Origin: Edwardsiella anguillarum
GTDB lineage: Bacteria; Pseudomonadota; Gammaproteobacteria; Enterobacterales; Enterobacteriaceae
DNA length: 64,000 nucleotides
Direction: 5' to 3' (one strand)
Assembly: GCF_008801815.1 (NCBI RefSeq)
Contig: NZ_VZOX01000007.1
Each line of letters opens with the position of its first letter. Within the stretch, counting starts at the first letter, position 1. Under the pieces are notes generated by a model. It was not told the origin of the DNA and searched no databases. It was given only the letters and a program-made list of their open reading frames with translations. The position numbers and the translations under genes were made by a program. Shown piece after piece: positions 33,869 to 42,411 of the stretch.

Positions 33869-34573
33869 TCAGTCGCCTGACAGCATATCCGGGCTATCGC
33901 GTACCGCGCCGAGACAGTGACGGTATACCTGGCGCGCCGCCTGAGTAATGGAAAACAGCAGTAGACCGCACAGCAGCAGCTCTACGCTAACCTGCCAGGT
34001 CACCCCGCGCTGCGCCAGCGTCGCCGCCATATAGCTGTAGAGAAATGTCCCCGGCAACAGCGTTAACGCTGAAATCCAGGTATATCGCCAAAAACCGATG
34101 TCCGTCAGCCCATAGGCATAGTTTTGAATATTGTAGGGAAACAGCGGCACCAGGCGGGTAAAGATCAGAAAGTCGACGCCATAGCGCGTCATCCCCAAAG
34201 CGATCCGCTGAAACAGGGGACGCGACCCAAAACGGGCCTGTAGCCAGTCACGCCCCAAATACCGCGCCAGCAGAAAGGCGCAGGCGGATGCCAGCGTCGC
34301 CGCCAACAGTGAAAATAGCGTTCCCCACCATACCCCAAACAGCATCGCCGCCGCGATCACCAGAATACTGCCCGGAAACAGCATCAGCGAGGCGGCAATA
34401 AACAGGATCATATAGCCCAGCGCGCCATAGACAAACCCCATCTCCCCCAGCAGACGCTGCAACGCCGCCAGATCGCCGCTCAGCGTGCGCAGCGGCGTAC
34501 AGGCGATCGCGACGGCCACTAGCGCCAACATCCCCCATCGCCGCCAAGGTTTACGCCTTCTTTTCCATCGCAT
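33869..34573 (-). CDS. TVP38/TMEM64 family membrane protein (DedA-like)
   Basis: The 234-residue protein has a basic start (MRWKRRRKPWRRW), six or more membrane segments and the TVP38/SNARE-associated core, with FPGSILVIAAAMLFG, LLARYLGRDWL and FPYNIQNYAYGLTDIGFWRY. This is the fold of YdjX/YdjZ, distantly related to DedA lipid carriers. Substrate and role are unknown; lipid scrambling or flipping is family inference. Its stop lies 29 bp upstream of the smrA-like start, and a GGAG is very close to the ATG. E. coli lacks it at this site. Confidence 0.83.
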   Translation of the reverse strand: MRWKRRRKPWRRWGMLALVAVAIACTPLRTLSGDLAALQRLLGEMGFVYGALGYMILFIAASLMLFPGSILVIAAAMLFGVWWGTLFSLLAATLASACAFLLARYLGRDWLQARFGSRPLFQRIALGMTRYGVDFLIFTRLVPLFPYNIQNYAYGLTDIGFWRYTWISALTLLPGTFLYSYMAATLAQRGVTWQVSVELLLCGLLLFSITQAARQVYRHCLGAVRDSPDMLSGD

Positions 34574-34789
34574 GTCTCCTCTTATCTCGCATTCCTCGCT
34601 AGCGCGGTAACCAAATCAGTGCGCTATGCCACACATTACATACATGATGATTATCAAATATCGTTAGAGGATAAATACTTCTAAGGGTTATACAACCGCC
34701 ATGTGACAGGCAAGCTGGACTGACACCGGTAAATGCGCCGATCTTTACCGCCTGACGCATCATTATGATCGGCAGTATAGGGAGTGACT

Positions 34790-35527
34790 ATGGAAAGCCA
34801 CTTTGTCTGGTGGAACACAGAGCATCGCCCACTGGACGTCCATCGACTCACCGAAGACGTCATCGCAACCTCACTCCACTACTCCCCTAAACGGCGTGAG
34901 CGTTTTCTGCACGCCCGGGTTGCGCTGGCGGAGCTGATGGCCATTCTGTATGGCCACAGTAAACTGCCGCGTACGGCGATCGACTGCCGCGGGCGTCCTT
35001 TTTTTATCGATCCCAGCCTGCCCGACTTCAGCCTGGCCTATGGCGGCAACATCGTCGGGGTGATGCTGGGATGTACCGGTAAGGTAGGCCTGGATATTGA
35101 GGTAATCCGCGCCCGCCAGGGTGGATTCGTTCCCCTGCAGCAGCAGTACCTGAGCAATACGGAAAAAGTCTGGATCGCACGCCAAGAGGACAGACTGGAA
35201 GCAACCACTCAGCTGTGGGCCATCCGTCAATCCGTGCTGAAAATCTCCGGCCTCGGCAATAGCGGACTCGATACCCTGCGGCTCCAGCCCGGCGCGGGAA
35301 AACTGCGCTCAAGCGCCACGCCGCAGGTCGAAACCCTGAGTGCGATACACAACGATATCGCCTGGGCCTGCAGCCGCTCGCCCTCGCTACAGCGGCTGCA
35401 CTACTGGTATATGCAGCCCAACGGGCGCTTGGCCAACGTCGATAGAGAAAAACGCCAGACGCTGGAGCTGTTACCAACGTTTCTACGCTTTACCAGCCAT
35501 GTTCCGCTACAGACGGTATCCGACTGA
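34790..35527 (+). CDS. yieE: YieE, 4'-phosphopantetheinyl transferase homologue with altered motif
   Basis: Start at ATG 34790 with GGGAG upstream; 245 aa. The PPTase motif VGLDIEVI, with its metal-binding Asp, is kept near residue 105. The second motif, W-x-x-K-E-S/A-x-x-K, appears as LWAIRQSVLKISG: the Lys-Glu pair is replaced by Arg-Gln. As I recall, E. coli YieE has a similar LRRSVLKLTG, so the change belongs to the YieE group rather than being a mutation. Catalytic activity is therefore uncertain. It probably acts on a specialised carrier protein, if any. It sits near adeP as in E. coli. Confidence 0.78.
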   Translation: MESHFVWWNTEHRPLDVHRLTEDVIATSLHYSPKRRERFLHARVALAELMAILYGHSKLPRTAIDCRGRPFFIDPSLPDFSLAYGGNIVGVMLGCTGKVGLDIEVIRARQGGFVPLQQQYLSNTEKVWIARQEDRLEATTQLWAIRQSVLKISGLGNSGLDTLRLQPGAGKLRSSATPQVETLSAIHNDIAWACSRSPSLQRLHYWYMQPNGRLANVDREKRQTLELLPTFLRFTSHVPLQTVSD

Positions 35528-35827
35528 TATACCGCGCACAGGATGTGGGCAAGCCAGCGACCTGGATAAAAAGGATTTATTATTCATCTGGGTGTCCATG
35601 GCCTTGCGCACCCCTGGGAGAAATCGCTGCCGCTGCGGACTCTACCCGATCGACTTCGCACACGGCGCAGCGGCAGAAGGCAGGACTCTATCGTCTGTTC
35701 CATAGACCGATCAGATCCAGCGCACCCGCGTTGACCGCGACGCTAGCTGATGAACGGCTGCCGTACGCCATAAACAAACAGGGAGGGCTAATGCCCTCCC
35801 TGTCGCTGCTGCGCTTCATCGCGTGGA
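35528..35827. other. Gene-free stretch between yieE and adeP
   Basis: In E. coli yieF (chrR) lies between yieE and adeP. This 300-bp stretch has no frame resembling it, only short open frames and the adeP terminator at 35771-35803. I see no promoter or RNA gene that I can support. The rest reads as ordinary intergenic DNA, possibly a decayed remnant. Confidence 0.5.
35771..35803 (-). terminator. adeP terminator
   Basis: ACAGGGAGGGC and GCCCTCCCTGT pair perfectly (11 bp) around a 4-nt loop; the minus strand then reads TTGTTTA. It lies about 24 bp after the adeP stop. Confidence 0.85.
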
Positions 35828-37165
35828 TCAGTGCGCGTCAACCAATGCTATCTTCAGCACAAACAGCAGCGCCACCACCACCACGCAGGGGCTAATCTCA
35901 CGCCAGCGTCCCGTGCCCGCCTTCATCACGCAGTAGGCGATAAAGCCGAGCGCGATCCCCTCGGTGATCGAGAAGCTGAACGGCATCATCACCGCAGTAA
36001 TAAACGCCGGTACCGCCTCGGTCAGATCATCCCACTTAACCCGCGCCAGACTCGAGGTCATCAGCACGCCGACGTAGATCAGCGCCCCAGCGGCGGCATA
36101 CCCCGGCACCATCGCCGCCAGCGGAGAGAGGAAGATCACCAGCATGAACAGCAGCCCCACCACCACGGCGGTCAGCCCGGTGCGCCCGCCGACGGAGACC
36201 CCAGAGGAGCTTTCAATGTAGGCGGTCACAGAGGAAGTGCCGATGAAAGAACCGGCGACGGAGCTGATACTGTCCACATACAGTGCCTGCTGCATGCGCG
36301 GAAACTTGCCGTTGACGTCCGTCAGACCCGCTTTATCCGTAACGCCAATCAGCGTGCCCGAGGAGTCGAACAGGTTCACCAGCATAAAGGAGAAGATAAC
36401 GCCGGACAGACCGATATTCAGCGCACCGCTCAAATCGACCTGACCGACTACGCTGGTCACGCTGGGCGGCATAGAGAAAATGCCGCTGTACTGCACGTCA
36501 CCCAGCAGCAGACCGATAGCCGTTGTCACCACAATCGATACCAGCACCGCGGCGTGAATGTTACGCGACGCCAGAACAGCGATGATGAAAAAGCCCAGCG
36601 CCCCCAGCAGAACATGGTGCGACGTCAACTCCCCCACCGTCACCAGCGTATCCTGGTTCGGCACGATGATACCGGCGTTTTTGAGCCCCATCATCGCAAT
36701 AAACAGACCGATACCGCTGGTGATCCCCACCCGCAGGCTCAGCGGAATATTGGCGATCATTCAATAGCGAATACGGAATATCGTCAGCAGCAGCAGACCG
36801 ACGGCGCCCCAGAAAATGGCGCCCATCCCGATCTGCCAGGAGAGTCCCATCGCCCCGACGACCACAAAAGCAAAGAAGGCGTTCAGCCCCATCGCTGGCG
36901 CCAACGCGACCGGAAGGTTGGCTAACAACCCCATAAGAATACTGCCGAAGGCGGCAATCAGACAGGTCGTCACAAACACGGCCTGGGTATCCATGCCTGC
37001 GGCGCTGAGGATCTGCGGGTTAACGAAGACGATGTACACCATGGTGAGGAACGTGGTGAAACCGGCAATCACTTCGGTCCTGACGGTGGTACCATGCGCC
37101 TGCAGTTTAAAGACGCGCTCGAATACGCCCCGGGATTGGGCGGTATTGGACGTGGATTGGCTCAT
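35828..37165 (-). pseudogene. adeP: Adenine permease gene interrupted by an in-frame TGA
   Basis: The reading frame continues across 36761-36763 with a single TGA. It splits an otherwise perfect 445-codon AdeP (YieG, NCS2/AzgA-type adenine:H+ symporter, 445 aa in E. coli) into 134 and 310 residues. E. coli has Trp at this position (RVRYWMIANIP; here RIRY-stop-MIANIP), so a TGG-to-TGA change is the simplest history. The stop is followed at once by ATG (TGAATG), which might allow coupled restart. Both halves are intact: first half has NPQILSAAGMDTQAVFV and ALAPAMGLNAFFAF, second has NLFDSSGTLIGVTDKAG and YIESSSGVSVGGRTG. Read error is also possible. Confidence 0.9.
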
Positions 37166-37281
37166 ACATGAAATCCGTATAGTGTCTTGGATGGCTATCC
37201 TATACTAAAAATGCCAAATGTTGATGTCTGTCACATCCTTTTTTTGCTGTTTTTTTGCCACCGATCAGCCAATGTGATGTA

Positions 37282-37297
37282 ACGCAAACGCTTATAT
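37282..37297. promoter_or_regulatory. PurR operator between adeP and ade
   Basis: ACGCAAACGCTTATAT closely matches the PurR box ACGCAAACGNTTNCNT. It lies in the 210-bp divergent region, 117 bp from the adeP start and 79 bp from the ade start, so adenine uptake and deamination may share one control element. TACAAT at 37310-37315 is a candidate ade -10. Confidence 0.72.
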
Positions 37298-37375
37298 ACA
37301 TAAAATCGCTACAATAGACAGATAAAATCGCTTTAATATCAAAATGATAAATCCAATAGCCGTAAGGTGACCCAC

Positions 37376-39151
37376 ATGGAAAATAGTCATCACAAACATA
37401 CGCAATCGCTTTCCCGCGCTGCGATGCTGCGTCTTCTGGCCGTTTCACGCGGCGATCAGCCTGCCGATCTCATCATCGACAATGTTTTCCTGCTGGATCT
37501 CATCAACGGCGGAACCCTGCCGGGCCCCATCCTCATCAGCGGTGACAGCATTGCCGGCGTCGGGCCGGCCTACGCCGGTGCCGCAGCCCTGGAGCGCATT
37601 GACGCCGGCGGTGCCGTAGCCGTTCCCGGCTTTATCGACGCCCATCTGCACATCGAATCCAGCATGATGACCCCCATCACCTTCGAAAGCGTCACGTTAC
37701 CTCTCGGCGTCACCACCATTGTGTGTGACCCTCATGAGATCGTGAACGTTATGGGAGAGGAGGGGCTGGCATGGTTCCTGCGCTGCGCCGAGGGCGCGCA
37801 GCAAAACCAGTTCATACAGATCAGCTCCTGTGTGCCGGCGCTGGCCGGAACCGATATCAACGGCGCAGAGTTTCCCCTGACAGCGATGCTGCCCTACCGC
37901 GAGCATCCCCACGTGCTGGGGCTGGCAGAGATGATGAACTTTCCCGGCGTCATTGCCGGCGATGAGCAGATTCTCGATAAGCTGGATGCGTTCCGCCACC
38001 TGACGCTGGACGGCCATAGCCCCATGCTGAGCGGCAAAGCGCTGAATGCCTATCTGGCCGCCGGAGTGGAAAACTGCCATGAAACGCTGGCGCTGGAAGA
38101 GGGACGGGAAAAGCTGGCGCTGGGCATGGCGCTGATGATCCGCGAAGGCTCCGCGGCGCGCAACCTGGATACGCTGGCGCCCCTGATCAGCGAGTTCAAC
38201 AGCCCGCAGTGCATGCTGTGCACCGATGACCGTAATCCATGGGAGATCGCGCACGAAGGGCACATCGATGCGCTGATCCGGCGCCTGATCCAACGGCATC
38301 ACATCGCGCCACACGTAGCATACCGCGTCGCCAGCTGGTCAGCGGCGCGCCACTTTGGCCTCAAGCGCCTGGGGCTGATCGCGCCGGGGAAAAAGGCGGA
38401 TATCGTTCTGCTGGATGACGTTGAGCAGGTGGCCATTCGCCAGGTATTTGCCGGCGGTAAGGCCATCGATGCACAGCTGCTGCTGCGCAGCGCAGCGACA
38501 CGCCAGCTGGCCAGCTCTCCACCGCAGCACAATACCCTACGGCGAGCCCCGCTCCGCGCCAAAGATCTGACGCTGCCGCTGGCGCAGGGCGCCGACTATC
38601 GCGCCATTCAGCTGATCCCCAACGAGCTCATCACCCCGGCCAGAACGGTACGCTGGCTGGGCGATCGCTTCGATACGCCAGACGTATGCCGCATTGCGGT
38701 GATGGAGCGCTATGGTCAGCAAAGGGCGCCGGCGCTAGGCCTTCTGCACAACAGCGGCCTGAGCAAAGGGGCGCTGGCGGCGACCGTCAGCCACGACAGC
38801 CACAATATTGTGACCATCGGCCACTGTCCAGAAGAGATGGCGCTGGCGGTCAATCAGCTGATTGACGACGGCGGTGGGCTGTGTGTCGTTGCCGACGGAC
38901 AGGTCGTAGCCCATCTGCCGCTGCCCATCGCCGGCCTGATGAGCTCACGATCGGCAGCGGAGATTGCCGATGTCATCGATGCGCTGAAACAGGCCTGCCG
39001 CGACTGCGGTATGACCCTGAATGAACCGTTTATTCAGATGGCGTTTCTCTCGCTGCCGGTGATTCCGTCGCTCAAGCTGACCAGTCTTGGGCTGTATGAT
39101 GTAGACCACTTCCGCTTTACCGAGGTTCGCATACAGGAAGAGAGCGTTTAA
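37376..39151 (+). CDS. ade: Adenine deaminase
   Basis: The ATG at 37376, preceded by AAGG, gives 591 aa (588 in E. coli); a GTG three codons earlier is possible. Adenine deaminase converts adenine to hypoxanthine plus ammonia with a bound metal pair. The amidohydrolase metal motif GFIDAHLHIESSMM is near residue 95, VCDPHEIVNVMG follows, and LCTDDRNPWEIAHEGHID carries further active-site acid residues. It is divergent from adeP across a PurR box, so it would normally act on adenine brought in by that permease. yieH follows. Confidence 0.96.
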   Translation: MENSHHKHTQSLSRAAMLRLLAVSRGDQPADLIIDNVFLLDLINGGTLPGPILISGDSIAGVGPAYAGAAALERIDAGGAVAVPGFIDAHLHIESSMMTPITFESVTLPLGVTTIVCDPHEIVNVMGEEGLAWFLRCAEGAQQNQFIQISSCVPALAGTDINGAEFPLTAMLPYREHPHVLGLAEMMNFPGVIAGDEQILDKLDAFRHLTLDGHSPMLSGKALNAYLAAGVENCHETLALEEGREKLALGMALMIREGSAARNLDTLAPLISEFNSPQCMLCTDDRNPWEIAHEGHIDALIRRLIQRHHIAPHVAYRVASWSAARHFGLKRLGLIAPGKKADIVLLDDVEQVAIRQVFAGGKAIDAQLLLRSAATRQLASSPPQHNTLRRAPLRAKDLTLPLAQGADYRAIQLIPNELITPARTVRWLGDRFDTPDVCRIAVMERYGQQRAPALGLLHNSGLSKGALAATVSHDSHNIVTIGHCPEEMALAVNQLIDDGGGLCVVADGQVVAHLPLPIAGLMSSRSAAEIADVIDALKQACRDCGMTLNEPFIQMAFLSLPVIPSLKLTSLGLYDVDHFRFTEVRIQEESV

Positions 39152-39217
39152 ACTAGGACGAAAATAACGTTGATACGGCGCGGGCCTCTCCGCGCCGACC
39201 GGCCAAAAAGGACGCCC

Positions 39218-39889
39218 ATGAGCAGTATCCGCTGTATTCTCTTCGACTGTGATGGAACGCTGGTAGACAGCGAAATTATCTGCAGTAAAGCCTATGTCAG
39301 TATGTTCTCCCGCTATGGGATCACGCTATCGCTGGAAGATATCTATCGTGAATTCAAAGGGGTGCGGCTGTATGAAATTATCGACGTGATACAGCAGCGT
39401 CATCCATTTACGGCCGATCGCGCCGAGATGGAGTCCCACTACCGCGCCGAGGTGGCACGCCTGTTCGACAGCGAGCTCCAGCCAATCCCCCACGCCCACG
39501 AGCTGCTAAGCCAAGTCTGCGTCCCCATGTGCACCGCCTCCAATGGGCCGGTCAGCAAAATGCAGAGCTCCCTTGGCGCCACCGGAATGCTGCCCTTCTT
39601 CGGCGATCGCCTGTACAGCGGCTACGATATCCAGCGCTGGAAACCCCAGCCGGATTTATTGTTCCACGCGGCCCGGAACATGGGGGTCGATATCGGTGAG
39701 TGCATCCTCGTGGACGACTCGCCGGCCGGGGCACAGTCCGGCATTGCAGCCGGCATCCCGGTATTTTACTTTTGCGCCGATCCCCACAACCCGACGATCG
39801 ACCATCCGCTGGTCACCGCCTTCGACGATCTGCGCCAGCTCCCGCAGCTGTGGCGCCAGCGCGGCTGGCAGCTGACCCGCGACGCATAA
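39218..39889 (+). CDS. yieH: HAD-family 6-phosphogluconate phosphatase YieH
   Basis: The start at ATG 39218 gives 223 aa (221 in E. coli). The HAD nucleophile motif is ILFDCDGTLVDSE at residues 6-18, and a later CILVDDSPAGAQSGIAAG forms motif IV. E. coli YieH acts on 6-phosphogluconate and phosphoenolpyruvate. It is 66 bp after ade and may be in the same unit. It is convergent with phoU; a bidirectional hairpin lies between them. Confidence 0.93.
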   Translation: MSSIRCILFDCDGTLVDSEIICSKAYVSMFSRYGITLSLEDIYREFKGVRLYEIIDVIQQRHPFTADRAEMESHYRAEVARLFDSELQPIPHAHELLSQVCVPMCTASNGPVSKMQSSLGATGMLPFFGDRLYSGYDIQRWKPQPDLLFHAARNMGVDIGECILVDDSPAGAQSGIAAGIPVFYFCADPHNPTIDHPLVTAFDDLRQLPQLWRQRGWQLTRDA

Positions 39890-39913
39890 AAGAAAGCCGC
39901 CCTTATGGGCGGC
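39887..39913 (-). terminator. pstSCAB-phoU terminator
   Basis: GCCGCCC-ATAA-GGGCGGC on the minus strand is followed by TTTCTTTTA. It lies 33 bp after the phoU stop and partly overlaps the end of yieH. Confidence 0.85.
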
Positions 39914-39946
39914 CCGATACGGTTTAGCGTGAGGCGGCGTGAGAGG

Positions 39947-40678
39947 CTATGCCTCGTCCGTCCGGCGATGATCCGTCAGCAGCTGCTCCAGATCGTCCCC
40001 GCCGATATGGCGGAAATCCTGCCCTTTGACGTAGTAGAAAATAAACTCACAGATATTCTGGCAGCGATCGCCGATACGCTCGATAGAGCGGGCGCAGAAC
40101 AGCGCCGTCAATACGCTGGGAATGGTGCGCGAGTCCTCCATCATGTAGGTCATCAGCTGGCGCACAATGCCTTCATACTCCTGATCGACCTTCTTATCTT
40201 CCCGATAAATCCGAATGGCCTCATTCAGATCCATGCGCGCAAAGGCATCCAGCACATCGTGCAGCATCTGTACGGTATGTTGTCCCAGGGACTCCAGGCT
40301 AACCAACAGCGGCTGATGCTGCTGGGAAAACTTCTCCAGCGCGGTGCGGCAGATTTTATCCGCGACGTCGCCAATGCGCTCCAGCTCGGAGATCGTTTTA
40401 ATAATCGCCATCACCAGGCGTAGATCGCTGGCAGTCGGCTGACGCTTGGCAATAATTTTAACGCAGGCCTCATCGATGGCGATCTCCATCATGTTGACCT
40501 TGGCATCCCCTTCCACCACCCGGCGCGCCAGATCGGCATCCTGGTTATGCATGGCAGTGATCGCATCCGTCAGCTGCTGCTCCACCAGCCCACCCATGCT
40601 CATTACCTGGGTGCGGATATATTCAAGCTCGGCATTAAACTGACCGGAGGTGTGCTTGTTTAAATTCAGATTATCCAT
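39947..40678 (-). CDS. phoU: Phosphate signalling protein PhoU
   Basis: PhoU is 243 aa (241 in E. coli), two similar three-helix bundles. Conserved parts are HTSGQFNAELEYIRTQVMSMGGLVEQQLTDAI and the second copy with ERIGDRCQNICEFIFY. It links the Pst transporter to the PhoR kinase and keeps the Pho regulon off in high phosphate. It is the last gene of the pst operon, 19 bp after pstB, with the terminator downstream. Confidence 0.98.
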   Translation of the reverse strand: MDNLNLNKHTSGQFNAELEYIRTQVMSMGGLVEQQLTDAITAMHNQDADLARRVVEGDAKVNMMEIAIDEACVKIIAKRQPTASDLRLVMAIIKTISELERIGDVADKICRTALEKFSQQHQPLLVSLESLGQHTVQMLHDVLDAFARMDLNEAIRIYREDKKVDQEYEGIVRQLMTYMMEDSRTIPSVLTALFCARSIERIGDRCQNICEFIFYYVKGQDFRHIGGDDLEQLLTDHRRTDEA

Positions 40679-40697
40679 GTTCCCTTCCTAAAAACCA

Positions 40698-41477
40698 TCA
40701 GCCATAGCGACCGGTAATATAGTCTTCCGTCTGCCGCTGCGCAGGGGCGGTAAACAGCTTATCTGTATCACTAAACTCAATCAGCTCACCAAGATACATA
40801 AATGCAGTGTAATCAGAACAGCGCGCCGCCTGCTGCATATTGTGGGTCACGATCACCACGGTGTAGTCCTGCTTCAGCTCGGTGATAAGCTCCTCGATGC
40901 GGCTGGTCGAAATAGGATCCAGCGCAGAGCAGGGTTCATCCAACAGTAAGACCTCTGGACGGATAGCAATACCGCGGGCGATACACAGACGCTGCTGCTG
41001 ACCGCCTGACAGGCTATAGCCGCTTTGGTGCAGCTTATCTTTCGTCTCACTCCACAGCGCCGCCTTGGTCAGCGCCCACTGCACTCGCTCATCCATATCG
41101 GCACGCGACAGTTTTTCAAACAGGCGTACGCCGAAGGCGATATTGTCGTAGATGGACATAGGAAAAGGCGTCGGCTTCTGAAACACCATGCCCACCTTGG
41201 CGCGCAGCAGCGCGACATCCTGGCTGTCGGTCAGGATATTCTGGCCATCCAGTAAAATCTCCCCCTCTGCGCGCTGCTCCGGGTAAAGCTGGAACATCTT
41301 GTTAAAGGTACGCAGCAGCGTCGACTTGCCGCAGCCGGACGGACCGATGAAGGCCGTCACTTTATTTTTCTCAATATCCAGCGAGATATTCTTCAGCGCG
41401 TGGAATTTTCCGTAATAGAAGTTCAGATCGCGCACCTGAATTTTACTGTTGGTCGGGTCTGTCACTACATTACTCAT
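40698..41477 (-). CDS. pstB: Phosphate ABC transporter ATP-binding protein PstB
   Basis: PstB is 259 aa (257 in E. coli). It has Walker A GPSGCGKST, the Q-loop, the ABC signature LSGGQQQRL and Walker B EVLLLDEPCSALDP. It powers the PstSCAB importer and is part of the complex that senses phosphate. It is 45 bp downstream of pstA. Confidence 0.98.
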   Translation of the reverse strand: MSNVVTDPTNSKIQVRDLNFYYGKFHALKNISLDIEKNKVTAFIGPSGCGKSTLLRTFNKMFQLYPEQRAEGEILLDGQNILTDSQDVALLRAKVGMVFQKPTPFPMSIYDNIAFGVRLFEKLSRADMDERVQWALTKAALWSETKDKLHQSGYSLSGGQQQRLCIARGIAIRPEVLLLDEPCSALDPISTSRIEELITELKQDYTVVIVTHNMQQAARCSDYTAFMYLGELIEFSDTDKLFTAPAQRQTEDYITGRYG

Positions 41478-41522
41478 CGTTTTTCTCTCTGTTAGCGACG
41501 CCGCTGCGGCAGCGCCCCAAAA

Positions 41523-42410
41523 TTAGTGTTTTTTCTTGGCAAAAATCACGCGGGCCACGATATTCAGCAGCAGAACGCACAGCGTGATCAGTAGTACTCC
41601 GGCCCAGGCCAGCTGTTGCCACTCCGCAAACGGACTCATAGCAAACTTGAAGATAGTGACTGGCAGGTTAGCCAGCGGCTGCATCATGTCGGTGCTCCAA
41701 AACTGGTTGGAGAGCGACGTAAACAGCAGGGGGGCCGTCTCACCGGCGATACGGGCGATGGCCAGCAGTACCCCGGTAATAATCCCCGACACGGACGCCT
41801 TCAGGGTAATCGCTGAAATCATCTTCCACTTGGGTGTACCCAGCGCATAGGCCGCCTCGCGCAGGCTATCCGGCACCAGCTTTAGCATATTCTCCGTGGT
41901 ACGGATAACGATCGGCACCTGCAGCAGTGCCAGCGCGATCACCCCGGCCCAGCCGGAAAAGTGCTGCATCTTAGTCACCACAATGGTGTAGACGAACAGC
42001 CCGACCACGATAGAGGGCGCAGATAACAGGATATCGTTAATAAAACGGGTCACGTTAGCAAACCAGCCGTTGCGGCCGTATTCCGCCAGATAAATGCCCG
42101 CCATTATCCCCAGCGGCGTACCGATCACCGTCGCCCACAGGATCAGCAGCCCGGAGCCAACGATGGCGTTCGCTAAACCGCCGCCTTCGGTATTCGGCGG
42201 CGGCGTCATTTCGGTAAACAGCGCCAGCGACATGCCGTCCAGGCCACGGGTAAAGGTGGATAGCAGGATCCACACCAGCCAAAACAGGCCAAAGGCCATC
42301 GTGCCCATCGACAGGCACAGCGCAATACGGTTTTTCTGGCGGCGCCAGGCCTGCATGCGGCGACGGGATTCCGCCAGCTTCTGCGGATTTTGTACGTCCA
42401 TCATTGCCAT
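41523..42410 (-). CDS. pstA: Phosphate ABC transporter permease PstA
   Basis: PstA is 295 aa (296 in E. coli). Six membrane segments are visible, with the permease coupling region EAAYALGTPKWKMISAITLKAS. TRGLDGMSLALFTEMTPPPNTEGGGLAN is diagnostic. It pairs with PstC in the inner membrane. It starts immediately after pstC, with 1 bp between. Confidence 0.98.
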   Translation of the reverse strand: MAMMDVQNPQKLAESRRRMQAWRRQKNRIALCLSMGTMAFGLFWLVWILLSTFTRGLDGMSLALFTEMTPPPNTEGGGLANAIVGSGLLILWATVIGTPLGIMAGIYLAEYGRNGWFANVTRFINDILLSAPSIVVGLFVYTIVVTKMQHFSGWAGVIALALLQVPIVIRTTENMLKLVPDSLREAAYALGTPKWKMISAITLKASVSGIITGVLLAIARIAGETAPLLFTSLSNQFWSTDMMQPLANLPVTIFKFAMSPFAEWQQLAWAGVLLITLCVLLLNIVARVIFAKKKH

Positions 42411-42411
42411 A

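Noticed and set aside
36761..36763. Selenocysteine at the adeP TGA
   Set aside because: Adenine permeases have no selenium chemistry, the E. coli residue is Trp, and no SECIS-like hairpin was seen after the codon.
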